A stretch of DNA of 64,000 nt, from contig NZ_AQYH01000010.1 of assembly GCF_000380505.1 (NCBI RefSeq), positions 310,001 to 374,000 of the forward strand, given 5' to 3'. The notes beneath the pieces were generated by a model, which did no database searches, was not told the DNA's origin, and saw nothing but the letters and a program-made list of their open reading frames with translations. This stretch comes from Kaistia granuli DSM 23481. GTDB lineage: Bacteria; Pseudomonadota; Alphaproteobacteria; Rhizobiales; Kaistiaceae. The translations under genes were made by a program, and so were the position numbers. Every line of letters begins with the position of its first letter. Positions within the stretch are counted from its first letter, which is position 1. Shown here piece after piece: positions 37,166 through 46,165 of this stretch.

Positions 37166-37271
37166 GTTGATTCTATTTTGCGCTGGGCGCAGTGTGGGCT
37201 CGATGTCAGGGCAAATGACCGTGGGGGCACACTGTCGGCTCTGCCGTCTTGCCAGTTCAGGAGACGAGGCC

Positions 37272-38411
37272 ATGCATATTGCGGTTCTGTCCGATACGAT
37301 GACCGACACGCGGGTGGCAGCCACCCCGGAGACGGTGAAGAAATACGAGACGCTGGGCGGGAAGGTCCTGGTACAGGGCGGCGCCGGCCACGGCGCCGGC
37401 TTCTCCGATCAGGAGTTCGAGCGTGCCGGTGCCCGTGTCGCGCCCGACGCCGCCACGACGGTCCGCCATGCCGACATCGTGCTGTCGGTCAACCGGCCCT
37501 CGGCAGACGTCATCCGCGCCTGCAAGCCGGGCGCGATCGTCATCGCTACCATGGATCCGCATCGCCCGGCCGACTCGCTCGACGTCATGGCGAGCGCCGG
37601 CGTCTCCGCCTTCGCCATGGAGCTTATGCCGCGCATCACCCGGGCGCAGAGCATGGACGTGCTGTCGAGCCAGGCCAATCTGGCCGGCTACCGCTCGGTG
37701 ATCGACGCCTCAGCCGCTTACACGCGCTCGCTGCCGATGATGATGACCGCGGCCGGCACCGTCCCCGCCGCCCAGATCTTCGTCATGGGCGCCGGCGTCG
37801 CCGGCCTGCAGGCGATCGCCACCGCGCGGCGCCTCGGCGCCGTGGTGACGGCCACGGATGTTCGTCCGGCGGCGCGCGAACAGGTCGAGTCGCTCGGCGC
37901 CAAGTTCATCGCCGTCGAGGACGACGAGTTCAAGAAGGCCGAGGCCGCCGGCGGCTATGCCAAGGAGATGTCGAAGGCCTACCAGGCCAAGCAGGCGGAG
38001 CTCGTCAGCGAGCATCTCCGCCGCCAGGACATCGTCATCACCACAGCGCTGATCCCGGGCCGTACGGCGCCGATCCTGATCACCTCGGCGATGATCGAGC
38101 CGATGCGTGCCGGATCGGTGATCGTCGATCTCGCCGTCGAGCGCGGCGGCAATGTCGAGGGAGCGAAGGCCGGCGAGGTGGTCACCACCGCCAATGGCGT
38201 GAAGATCCTCGGCAATTCGAGCGTGCTGCGAGTCGCTGCCACCGCATCCAATCTCTATGCGCGCAATCTCTACTCGTTCGTCTCGACGCTCGTCGATCAG
38301 CGCACCGCCGACCTCGCGATCAACTGGGACGATGATCTGATCAAGAGCACCAATCTGACGCGGGGAGGGCAGATCGTTCATCCGTCCTTTGCCAACGCGC
38401 TGGCGAGCTGA
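37272..38411 (+). CDS. pntAA: NAD(P) transhydrogenase subunit alpha part 1 (PntAA)
   Basis: 379 residues, soluble NAD(H)-binding subunit (domain I) of proton-translocating transhydrogenase, which uses the proton gradient to make NADPH from NADH. Rossmann motif GAGVAGLQAIATARRLGA at about residues 177-194, plus RPAAREQVESLGAKF. The protein is the short alpha-1 of the three-gene Rhodospirillum-type arrangement, not the fused E. coli PntA. The ATG at 37272 has AGGAG about nine bases before; longer frames upstream are not protein-like. Its presence beside an NADPH:F420 reductase operon suggests it feeds NADPH to F420 reduction. Confidence 0.93.
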   Translation: MHIAVLSDTMTDTRVAATPETVKKYETLGGKVLVQGGAGHGAGFSDQEFERAGARVAPDAATTVRHADIVLSVNRPSADVIRACKPGAIVIATMDPHRPADSLDVMASAGVSAFAMELMPRITRAQSMDVLSSQANLAGYRSVIDASAAYTRSLPMMMTAAGTVPAAQIFVMGAGVAGLQAIATARRLGAVVTATDVRPAAREQVESLGAKFIAVEDDEFKKAEAAGGYAKEMSKAYQAKQAELVSEHLRRQDIVITTALIPGRTAPILITSAMIEPMRAGSVIVDLAVERGGNVEGAKAGEVVTTANGVKILGNSSVLRVAATASNLYARNLYSFVSTLVDQRTADLAINWDDDLIKSTNLTRGGQIVHPSFANALAS

Positions 38412-38567
38412 CCGGCTTCGCCGGCCGGCCGCGCTGACGCGGCTTCATTCCTAGTTCCATCGGCCAGCCGCAGGACGGCTCGGCACAACTCCCGCGGGCG
38501 ACCGCGGGGGAACGACCTTTCTTGCGCCGCCCTCCGCGACGGCCGGTCATAATTTTGGAGGATCGTC

Positions 38568-38891
38568 ATGACGTCTACCGCCGTCATTCAGCTGTTTGTT
38601 TTCGTGCTCGCCGGCTTTGTCGGCTTCCAGGCCATCACCCGCGTGCCGCCGTTGCTGCACACGCCGCTGATGGCAGCGACCAACGCCATCTCCGGCATTT
38701 CACTCGTCGCCTCGATCGTGCTCGCCGGCGCCAATCAGAGCCTGCTGAGCACGGTGCTCGGTACCATCGCCGTCGGTTGCGCCATGGCCAATGTCGTCGG
38801 CGGCTTCCTGATCACCGACCGCATGCTCGCCATGTTCGACAAGGCCAAGGCCACCAAGCAGGGGGAGCGCGCGAGCGCTAAGGTCCATTGA
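38568..38891 (+). CDS. pntAB: NAD(P) transhydrogenase subunit alpha part 2 (PntAB)
   Basis: 107-residue membrane subunit with three hydrophobic segments (about 7-25, 38-58, 63-83). The family's GFQAITRVPPLLHTPLMAAT and NAISGI near residues 17-43 are conserved. A 156-base gap with GC hairpins separates it from pntAA; TTGGAGGATCGTC precedes the ATG. The stop codon overlaps the pntB start. Confidence 0.93.
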   Translation: MTSTAVIQLFVFVLAGFVGFQAITRVPPLLHTPLMAATNAISGISLVASIVLAGANQSLLSTVLGTIAVGCAMANVVGGFLITDRMLAMFDKAKATKQGERASAKVH

Positions 38892-40276
38892 TCGACGTCT
38901 TCATCCAACTGGCCTATCTGCTGGCCTCGGTCCTCTTCATCTTCGCGCTGCGTTCGCTGAGCCGCCCGGATACGGCGCGGCGCGGCATGCAGCTCGCCGC
39001 CTTCGGCATGTTCATCGCCGTCGCCGCGACGCTGCTGCATACGCGCATCGTCACCTATGAGTGGATCCTCATCGGCGCCGCCGTCGGCGCGCTGATCGGC
39101 TACCCGCTCGGCATGTGGGTGCCGATGACGGCGATGCCACAGCGCATCGCCTTCAGCCACGCCTTCGGTGCGCTGGCCGCCACCCTCGTCGGCATCGGCG
39201 AATATGCGCATCTCTATCATGAGCAGAGCCTGACCCGCGGCGTCATGACGGCGCTCGGCTTCGAAGTGCTGCTCGGCGCGCTGACGGTGACGGGAAGCTT
39301 GATGGCCTTCGGCAAGCTGCAGGAACTGCTGCCCGGCCGGCCGATCACCTTCCCCTTCCAGAATTTCTTCAACCTGGCTCTCTTCGCGCTGGGCGTCGCC
39401 GGCCTCATCTGGGTCGTGATTTTCCCCTATGACGTCTGGGTCTTCGGCCTCATCTGCGTGATTGGCCTGCTCGTCGGCATCCTGATCGTCATGCCCATCG
39501 GCGGCGCGGACATGCCGGTCGTCGTCTCGCTGCTCAACGCCTATGCCGGCCTCGCCGCCGTAGCGACCGGCTTTGCCCTCGACAATAACGTGCTGATCGT
39601 GGTTGGCGCACTGGACGGCGCCAGCGGCTTCATCCTCTCGGTCGCCATGAGCAAGGCGATGAACCGCTCCTTCGCCAACGTGCTGTTCGGCGCCTTCGGT
39701 TCCGCGAGTGGCCCGGACGAGGCGACCGCTTCCGGAGCCTCCGGCGAAATGACGGCGATCCAGGTCGACGACGCGGCGTTGCGCCTCGCCTTCGCCAATC
39801 GCGTCATCATCGTGCCGGGCTACGGCCTCGCCGTCGCGCAGGCCCAGCACCAGGCGCGCGAACTGGTCGACCTCCTGGAGAAGCGCGGCGTCGACGTACG
39901 CTTCGCCATCCATCCGGTTGCCGGCCGCATGCCCGGGCACATGAACGTGCTGCTCGCCGAGGCGGGAATCTCCTACGACAAGCTGATCGACATGGAGGAC
40001 ATCAACGAGCGCTTTGCCGGCACCGACGTGGCGCTGGTGGTGGGTGCCAACGACGTCGTCAATCCGGCGGCGCGCACCAACAAGAGCTCGCCGATCTACG
40101 GCATGCCGATCCTCAACGTGTCGGAAGCCACAAGCGTCATCGTGCTGAAGCGCGGCAAGGGCGCCGGCTTCTCGGGCGTCGAGAACGATCTCTTCGTCGC
40201 CCCGAAGACGACGATGCTGTTCGGCGATGCCAAGGAGTCGCTGACGCGGCTGGGCGCAGAGGTCAAGTTGGCCTAG
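38888..40276 (+). CDS. pntB: NAD(P) transhydrogenase subunit beta (PntB)
   Basis: 462 residues. The N-terminal two-thirds is membrane (about nine hydrophobic segments) and forms the proton path with PntAB; the C-terminal NADP(H)-binding domain III has VPGYGLAVAQAQHQ, HPVAGRMPGHMNVLLAEA, VVGANDVVNPAA and RGKGAGFSGVEN. The start codon appears to be TTG at 38888, sharing bases with the TGA of pntAB (TTGA). Followed by a hairpin. Confidence 0.93.
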   Translation: MIDVFIQLAYLLASVLFIFALRSLSRPDTARRGMQLAAFGMFIAVAATLLHTRIVTYEWILIGAAVGALIGYPLGMWVPMTAMPQRIAFSHAFGALAATLVGIGEYAHLYHEQSLTRGVMTALGFEVLLGALTVTGSLMAFGKLQELLPGRPITFPFQNFFNLALFALGVAGLIWVVIFPYDVWVFGLICVIGLLVGILIVMPIGGADMPVVVSLLNAYAGLAAVATGFALDNNVLIVVGALDGASGFILSVAMSKAMNRSFANVLFGAFGSASGPDEATASGASGEMTAIQVDDAALRLAFANRVIIVPGYGLAVAQAQHQARELVDLLEKRGVDVRFAIHPVAGRMPGHMNVLLAEAGISYDKLIDMEDINERFAGTDVALVVGANDVVNPAARTNKSSPIYGMPILNVSEATSVIVLKRGKGAGFSGVENDLFVAPKTTMLFGDAKESLTRLGAEVKLA

Positions 40277-40286
40277 CGTGGCAATC

Positions 40287-40316
40287 GGGATGGCGCCGTT
40301 GGGTCGGCGCCATCCC
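40287..40316. terminator. Hairpin after pntB
   Basis: Perfect 11-base stem GGGATGGCGCC / GGCGCCATCCC with an eight-base loop. No T run, so termination strength is uncertain. Confidence 0.5.
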
Positions 40317-40381
40317 GTACCGATTCGGGTGCTGCCGGCATCGGCGTCGCGTCCGGCAAGCCTGGGTGGGCGCTGACCACA

Positions 40382-40398
40382 ATAGTCTTGCTATCATT
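40382..40398. promoter_or_regulatory. Shared island motif, copy 4 (upstream of Mo-hydroxylase operon)
   Basis: ATAGTCTTGCTATCATT; core TCTTGCTAT at 40386-40394, and ATAG/CTAT form a dyad with a five-base centre. It lies about 100 bases before the large-subunit start, in the only AT-rich stretch of the gap. Confidence 0.45.
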
Positions 40399-40495
40399 CC
40401 AAAAATAAGATGAGCTAACGACCGTAGGCGACCAGGAGGTCAGTGGCCGGCATCCGTTCGCCAGCGCTGATTAGCCCTGCATCGGGAGGATTACC

Positions 40496-42862
40496 ATGAC
40501 TGAACAGGGTGTTGGCGCGTCCTTGCTCCGGAAGGAGGATGATCGCTTCCTCCGCGGACGCGGCCAGTATGTTGCCGATATCCGCCTGCCCGGCATGAAG
40601 GACGTCGCCTTCGTTCGCTCGCCGCTGGCCCATGCCAGGATCGCTGGCATCCGCATTCCCGACGCGAATCGCGACCGCATCTATGTCGCCGCCGACCTTG
40701 AGGGCGTGAAGCCGATCGTCGCGGTGTCCGGTCTCGCCGGCTTCAAGGTGTCCGAGCAGCCGGTACTGGCCTTCGAGAAGGTGCGCCAGGTCGGGGAGCT
40801 GCTCGCGGTCTGCGTCGGCGCGTCGCGCGCCGAGGCCGAGGACCTCGCCGCCTCGGTCGAGCTCGATCTCGACGAATTGCCGGCCCTGCACGACATGATC
40901 GCCGCCCGCAAGCCCGGCGCCGCCCTGGTGCACGAGCATTGGGGCGACAACGTCTTTCTCGAGACCTTCGTCGATGTCAACATGGAGGCCGCCTACGACG
41001 CCCCGATCAAGGTGACGCGCGAGATCTCGACGGCGCGCCAGAGCATGGCGCCGATGGAAGGGCGCGGCACCGTAGCCGTCTGGGACAAGCGGATGGAGCA
41101 GCTCGTGCTCCATACCGGCAGCCAGATGCCGCACATCGTCCGCACCGGCCTCGCCGAATGCCTCGGCCTCGGCCAGGAGCAGGTCCGCATCGTTTCGCCG
41201 GATGTCGGCGGCGGCTTCGGTTACAAGGGCATCCTGCTGCCCGAGGACATCTGCCTCGCCTTCCTCGCCATGAAGCTCGACCATCCAGTGCGTTGGATCG
41301 AGGATCGCCGCGAACATCTGACGGCCGGCGCCAATTGCCGCGAGCACCATTACATCATCACCGGCTATGCCGACCGCGACGGTAAGCTGCGCGGTATCGA
41401 GTGCGAGGCGACCGTCGATTCCGGCGCCTATTCGTCCTATCCGTTCTCGGCCTGCCTGGAGGCGGCGCAGGTCGCCAGCATCCTGCCGGGCCCCTATGAT
41501 TTCCCGTCCTATCGCTGCCGCACCTGGTCGGTCGCCACCAACAAGTGCCCGATCCTGCCGTATCGCGGCGTCGCCCGTACCGGCGTCTGCTACGCCCTCG
41601 AGCTGGTCCTCGACGCGATCGCCCGCGAAGCGGGGATCGAGCCGCATGAAGTTCGGCTGAAGAACCTCGTCCAGCCCGAGCAGATGCCGTTCGACAACAT
41701 CACCCGCAAGCATTTCGACTCGGGCGACTATCCCGAGGCGCTGCAGCGCGCCATGGCGGCGATTGACCTCGAAGGCATCCGTGCCCGGCAGCGCCAGGGC
41801 GAGCCGGACGGGCGGCTTATCGGCATCGGACATTCGATCTATTGCGAGCAGGGCGCGCATGGCACCTCGGTCTATGCCGGCTGGGGCATTCCGATGGTGC
41901 CCGGCCATGAACAGGCGACGGCGCGGATGACGCCGGATGGTGGCCTCGAAATCCGCGTCGGCGTGCATTCGCATGGCCAGAGCATGGAGACGACGCTGCC
42001 GCAGGTCGCGCACGAGATCCTCGGCATCGACACCGCCAAGATCAAGCTCGTGCATGGCGATACCGAATACACGCCCTATTCGACGGGCAGCTGGGGCTCG
42101 CGTTGCGCCGTGATGGCGGGTGGCGCGGTGGCGACGGCGGCGCGCGAAGTGGCCGGTCTCGCCAAGGGGATCGGTGCGCATCTGCTGCAGGCCGATGTCG
42201 CCGACGTGAAGCTGGTCGATGGTCATGTCGTCGGCCCGAGCGGCAGCGTCTCTCTCGAGACGGTCGCCTTCACCTGGTACCGCCGGCCGCAGGACCTGCC
42301 GGCCTCGGTCGACCCGCGCGGACTGGAATCGACGATCGGCTACAAGCCGGTGCGCGATTCCGGCACGTTCAGCTACGCCGCGCACGCGGTTGTCGTCGCC
42401 GTGGACCCGGAAATGGGCGACATCGAGATCCTCGACTACGTCATCGTCGAAGACGGCGGCAAGCTGATCAATCCGATGGTCGTCGATGGCCAGATCTATG
42501 GCGGCCTGGCGCAGGGCATCGGCACGGCGCTCTACGAGGAGATGAACTTCGACGCCTCCGGCCAGCCGCTGGCTTCGACCTTCGCCGACTATCTGTTGCC
42601 CGGCCCGACCGAGGTGCCGGCCCCGCGCCTCGATCACATGGAGACGCTGGCGCCCTATACCGAATTCGGCGTCAAGGGCATCGGCGAGGGCGGCGCCATC
42701 GCACCGCCGGCCGCGATCGGCAACGCCGTCAACGACGCGCTCAAGGGCTTTGGCGCCGAACTGCTGCGCTCGCCGATGACGCCGAGGCGGGTGCTGGAGG
42801 CGATTCAAAGCGCGAAGCAATCAAAGGAAGTCCTTGAAATGACTCAGGGAGAGATGGCGTGA
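40496..42862 (+). CDS. Molybdenum hydroxylase large subunit (xanthine dehydrogenase/CoxL family, form II)
   Basis: 788 residues. Binds molybdopterin cytosine dinucleotide and hydroxylates a substrate carbon with water as oxygen source. Conserved parts: DVGGGFGYKG, PYRGVARTG near residue 358, GVHSHGQSMETTL, and the catalytic glutamate Glu731 in VKGIGEGGAIAPPAA. The PYRGVAR loop shows this is not a true CO dehydrogenase, which carries a cysteine in the AYxCSFR loop. The arrangement L-M-S with four-base overlaps is the operon order here. Best read as a hydroxylase for an N-heterocycle or aldehyde; substrate unknown. Confidence 0.9.
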   Translation: MTEQGVGASLLRKEDDRFLRGRGQYVADIRLPGMKDVAFVRSPLAHARIAGIRIPDANRDRIYVAADLEGVKPIVAVSGLAGFKVSEQPVLAFEKVRQVGELLAVCVGASRAEAEDLAASVELDLDELPALHDMIAARKPGAALVHEHWGDNVFLETFVDVNMEAAYDAPIKVTREISTARQSMAPMEGRGTVAVWDKRMEQLVLHTGSQMPHIVRTGLAECLGLGQEQVRIVSPDVGGGFGYKGILLPEDICLAFLAMKLDHPVRWIEDRREHLTAGANCREHHYIITGYADRDGKLRGIECEATVDSGAYSSYPFSACLEAAQVASILPGPYDFPSYRCRTWSVATNKCPILPYRGVARTGVCYALELVLDAIAREAGIEPHEVRLKNLVQPEQMPFDNITRKHFDSGDYPEALQRAMAAIDLEGIRARQRQGEPDGRLIGIGHSIYCEQGAHGTSVYAGWGIPMVPGHEQATARMTPDGGLEIRVGVHSHGQSMETTLPQVAHEILGIDTAKIKLVHGDTEYTPYSTGSWGSRCAVMAGGAVATAAREVAGLAKGIGAHLLQADVADVKLVDGHVVGPSGSVSLETVAFTWYRRPQDLPASVDPRGLESTIGYKPVRDSGTFSYAAHAVVVAVDPEMGDIEILDYVIVEDGGKLINPMVVDGQIYGGLAQGIGTALYEEMNFDASGQPLASTFADYLLPGPTEVPAPRLDHMETLAPYTEFGVKGIGEGGAIAPPAAIGNAVNDALKGFGAELLRSPMTPRRVLEAIQSAKQSKEVLEMTQGEMA

Positions 42863-43698
42863 AGCCGGTCAATTTCGACTATGCGCGGCCGGCAGATGTC
42901 GGCGCGGCGCTCGCTCTCCTGGCCGACGACACGCTCGCGGTTAAGATCATGGCCGGCGGCCAGTCGCTGGGGCCGATGCTCAACATGCGGCTGGTCCAGC
43001 CCGATCTGCTGGTCGATATCGCCGGCATCGAGGAACTGAAGCAGGTGACGGACCGGCCGGACGAGATCGTCTTCGGCGCCTGCATCACCCATGCCGACAT
43101 CGAGGACCGGCGCGTTCCGGACGTGACGCGCGGCGCGCTGCCTAGCGTCGCCAACGGCATCGCCTACCGGGCGGTGCGCAATCGCGGCACGGTCGGCGGC
43201 AGCCTCACCCATGCGGATCCGTCGGCCGACTGGATTTCGATACTTTCCGCCGTCGGGGCCCGGGTGACGCTGCGCGGCCCGGCCGGCAACCGCACGATCG
43301 CCGTCGAGGACTACATGCTCGGCGCGCTCGAGGCGGATCTCCGTCCCGGCGAGATGCTCGTCTCCGTCACCGTGCCCAAACTCGGCCGGTCGGCGCGCTG
43401 GGGCTACTACAAGAGCTGCCGCAAGACGGGCGAATTCGCCCATGCGATCGGCGCCTTCCTGTCCGATCCGGAACGGGGTGTCAGCCGCGTCGTCATCGGC
43501 GCCACCGAGAGCCGGCCGATCGTCGTCACCGATGCGCAGCATCTGATTGGGGACGGCCGGGCGGAGCGCCTCGATCGGGTCTTTGACAGCCACGCCGCCG
43601 CCGAAGCGATCGCCGCTGCCGGCATGGCCGATCCGATCGACCGGCAGACCCATGTCGTCGCGCTCCGGCGCGCCATCGAGCGAGCCTATTCAGCATGA
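42859..43698 (+). CDS. Molybdenum hydroxylase FAD subunit (CoxM type)
   Basis: 279 residues. FAD-binding motifs AGGQSLGPMLNMRL (about residues 32-45) and RNRGTVGGSLTHADPSADW (about 110-128) match the CoxM/XdhB-type medium subunit. Passes electrons from the Fe-S subunit to the final acceptor. Overlaps both neighbours by four bases. Confidence 0.93.
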   Translation: MKPVNFDYARPADVGAALALLADDTLAVKIMAGGQSLGPMLNMRLVQPDLLVDIAGIEELKQVTDRPDEIVFGACITHADIEDRRVPDVTRGALPSVANGIAYRAVRNRGTVGGSLTHADPSADWISILSAVGARVTLRGPAGNRTIAVEDYMLGALEADLRPGEMLVSVTVPKLGRSARWGYYKSCRKTGEFAHAIGAFLSDPERGVSRVVIGATESRPIVVTDAQHLIGDGRAERLDRVFDSHAAAEAIAAAGMADPIDRQTHVVALRRAIERAYSA

Positions 43699-44927
43699 AC
43701 ACCGTCACTCTCAAGGTAAACGGCAAGCCGGCCAGCGCCGACATCGAAGCGCGCATGCATCTGGCCGATTTCCTGCGCGACACCCAGAACCTGACCGGCA
43801 CGCATATCGGCTGCGAGCATGGCGTCTGCGGCGCCTGCACCATCCTGGTCGACGGCGTGCCGACGCGCTCCTGCATCACCTTCGCCGTTGCCTGCGAGCA
43901 GGCCGAGGTGACCACCGTCGAAGGGCTCGATGCCGACGAGGTGGCGACGGAACTGCGAGCTGCCTTCAGTAAGGAGCATGGGCTCCAGTGCGGCTATTGC
44001 ACGCCCGGCATGATCGTCTCGGCCCGCGACGTCGTGCTGCGCATGCAGGAGCCGACCGAGCACGAGATCCGCGTGGCGATGAGCGGCAATCTCTGCCGCT
44101 GCACCGGCTATGTCGGCATCGTCCGCGCCATCCAGGGCGTGATCGCGGCGCGACGCGCGCGCGGCATTGCCGCCATTCCCGGCGGCGACCATCGCAAGGC
44201 ACTTGGCCCGGCCGGATCCGGCCATGCCACGGCCTCCGCCAACGGTACGGCCACGCGCATCCGGACCAGTCCGGCGGCTCCCGCCCTGGCGGCGGCGACC
44301 CCGGCGAAGGCTGCCGCGGCCCCGCGCCAGGAAGCTGACTGGAAGCCGCAGACGACCTTCACCGAGAGCTTCGTCGTCGGCCATCCGGTCGATGAGGTCT
44401 GGGCGTTCTTCGACCGTATCGGCGAAGTCGCGTCCTGCCTGCCGGGAGCGTCGCTCGCCGGAGAGCCGGTCGACGGCCATGTCGAGGGCCAGATCCGCAT
44501 CAAGGTCGGGCCGATCTCGGCCGAGTTCCAGGGCGTGGCCGACGTCAGTCGCGACGAGGCGACCCGAACCGGCACGATCAACGGCTCTGGCAAGGACAAG
44601 CGCAGCAATTCGGCGACGCGCGGCCTGATCGGCTATGCCGTCAAGCCGGGCGACAAGCCCGGGGAGACCCGCGTCGATGTCAGCATCGGCTACACGCTGA
44701 CCGGTGTTCTGGCACAGTTCGGCCGGTCCGGGCTGGTGCAGGATGTCGCCGGCCGGCTGATCGCCGCCTTCGTCAAGAATCTGGAGGCCAAGCTTTCGCA
44801 TCAGTCCGGTGGCGGGGACGCCGAGGCGCCGCCCGTCATCACGGAGCTCGATGCGGGATCGCTGGTGTCTTCGGTCATCCTGGGCCGGATCAAGCGGTTC
44901 TTTGCCGCGCTGTTCGGTCGCCGCTGA
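43695..44927 (+). CDS. Fusion of Mo-hydroxylase 2Fe-2S subunit and CoxG (SRPBCC) domain
   Basis: 410 residues. Residues 1-160 are the CoxS-type subunit with both 2Fe-2S sites: Cys40, Cys45, Cys48, Cys60 (plant-type) and Cys99, Cys102, Cys134, Cys136 (LCRCTGY). An Ala/Pro/Thr-rich linker (about 160-215) leads to a CoxG/SRPBCC domain (about 220-375, FVVGHPVDEVWAFFDRIGEVASCLPG) and a basic amphipathic tail (about 390-410) that could touch the membrane. CoxG in carboxydotrophs helps anchor CO dehydrogenase at the membrane, so this fusion may attach the enzyme to the respiratory chain. No internal stop or start suggests two separate genes. Confidence 0.92.
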   Translation: MNTVTLKVNGKPASADIEARMHLADFLRDTQNLTGTHIGCEHGVCGACTILVDGVPTRSCITFAVACEQAEVTTVEGLDADEVATELRAAFSKEHGLQCGYCTPGMIVSARDVVLRMQEPTEHEIRVAMSGNLCRCTGYVGIVRAIQGVIAARRARGIAAIPGGDHRKALGPAGSGHATASANGTATRIRTSPAAPALAAATPAKAAAAPRQEADWKPQTTFTESFVVGHPVDEVWAFFDRIGEVASCLPGASLAGEPVDGHVEGQIRIKVGPISAEFQGVADVSRDEATRTGTINGSGKDKRSNSATRGLIGYAVKPGDKPGETRVDVSIGYTLTGVLAQFGRSGLVQDVAGRLIAAFVKNLEAKLSHQSGGGDAEAPPVITELDAGSLVSSVILGRIKRFFAALFGRR

Positions 44928-45156
44928 CAGCGGCGCAGGCTCGGCCAGGGGCGCGCGCCCGTTCGGCGGCCTCCGTCGAGCGCCATACAGGGGGTTGCCG
45001 CAGGGACTGGCTGGACGTATCGAAGTTGTGGGGGCGTTGGGTTTCGCGTCGCGATTTCGTCATCGTGACAATTTCGGGAGAGTGGCGCGACGCCTTGGTC
45101 AATCCGTCCATCGGGTTGTGCTGGCAAATTAGGGCCATCTGACGTATGTTGGTATT

Positions 45157-45924
45157 ATGAATAAACTGACATCGATCTACGACCGCAGCCGCGTTCCGCT
45201 CTACATTCAGGTCGCATCCGTGATGCGCCAGCGCATCGATACCGGGCACTGGCTGGAAGGCGACAAGATCTCGACGCTCGAGGAGCTCGAGAAGGAGTTC
45301 GCCGTTGCCCGCGTCACCATCCGCCAGGCTATCGAGCTTCTGCGTGAGGAAGGTCTTCTCAACGCCCAGCAGGGCCGGGGAACCTTTGTCTCCGGCAAGC
45401 CCAAGCACAATCGCTGGCTGAACCTCGCCAACGACTTCGACGTGATGGTGTCCTCGATCAAGGACAACGTGCTGAAGCGCGTCCATATCGAGGAGACTGC
45501 GTCGAGCCCCGAGCTTTCAGAAGGCGAGGGCCAGCTCGCCGAGGACGGCTACGTCTTCCTGCGCAGCGTCCAGTACAATAGCGGCGAGCCGTTCTCCGTC
45601 GTCAATCTGCACCTGGCGCGCTCGATCTTCGACAAGGGCGGCAAGCAGTTCATGCATGCCGCCGCGCTGCCGAAGATCGTCGAGATGGCGGATGTCACGA
45701 TCAGCCACGCGCATCAGACGCTGACGATCGGCGTCGCCAGCCCGGAAACGGCCGACCTTCTGAAGATTGGCCTGGGCGAACCGACGGCGGATTGCCGGCT
45801 CGTGCTGGTGGACGACAAGGACGTGGCGATCTATGTCGCCGACATCCACTATCACAAGAACTGCTTCGCGCTCCGCACCGACCTGCTGGAGCGAAGCGGG
45901 CCGCGGCGCGGCGCCGGGAAGTAA
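45157..45924 (+). CDS. GntR family transcriptional regulator (HutC/UTRA type)
   Basis: 255 residues. N-terminal winged helix-turn-helix (about 12-80: VPLYIQVASVMRQRI, TLEELEKEFAVARVTIRQAIELLREEGLL, QQGRGTFV) and C-terminal UTRA ligand domain (about 95-245). Such regulators usually repress a catabolic operon until its substrate or an intermediate binds. Own transcription unit between the Mo-hydroxylase operon and the Lrp gene; likely the local repressor of the island and a candidate for binding the shared motif, though that is inference. Confidence 0.9.
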   Translation: MNKLTSIYDRSRVPLYIQVASVMRQRIDTGHWLEGDKISTLEELEKEFAVARVTIRQAIELLREEGLLNAQQGRGTFVSGKPKHNRWLNLANDFDVMVSSIKDNVLKRVHIEETASSPELSEGEGQLAEDGYVFLRSVQYNSGEPFSVVNLHLARSIFDKGGKQFMHAAALPKIVEMADVTISHAHQTLTIGVASPETADLLKIGLGEPTADCRLVLVDDKDVAIYVADIHYHKNCFALRTDLLERSGPRRGAGK

Positions 45925-45941
45925 CGCTTCCGCATTCCTGC

Positions 45942-45964
45942 GGCCTGATGCGGAGCATCAGGCC
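45942..45964. terminator. Hairpin after the GntR gene
   Basis: GGCCTGATGC / GCATCAGGCC with a three-base loop. No T run on either side. Confidence 0.45.
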
Positions 45965-46165
45965 CGGAATCGCAATCTCCGACCGCAGCCGTGTCCGGAC
46001 CTCGTTCGTCGAGGTCGATCTCGTTCGCCGCAAGGTCGGACCAAGATCGGGCGCAGGTTTCAATAGATATTTCCCGCTTGAAGCCGAGCAAGTTCATTGC
46101 AATTGTGACGCGAACTGCGCTCTACTTGCGAGGTCTGGTGAAAGGTTCTTGCGGGGAGTTGTGTT

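Noticed and set aside
40415-42820. 801-residue open frame antisense to the Mo-hydroxylase large subunit
   Set aside because: Its sequence is rich in Arg, Asp, Gly and Ala as in GC-driven shadow frames, matches no family, and the sense strand encodes a clear enzyme with operon overlaps.
40496-44927. Annotating the hydroxylase as aerobic CO dehydrogenase because of the CoxG domain
   Set aside because: The large subunit lacks the cysteine active-site loop of true CO dehydrogenases.
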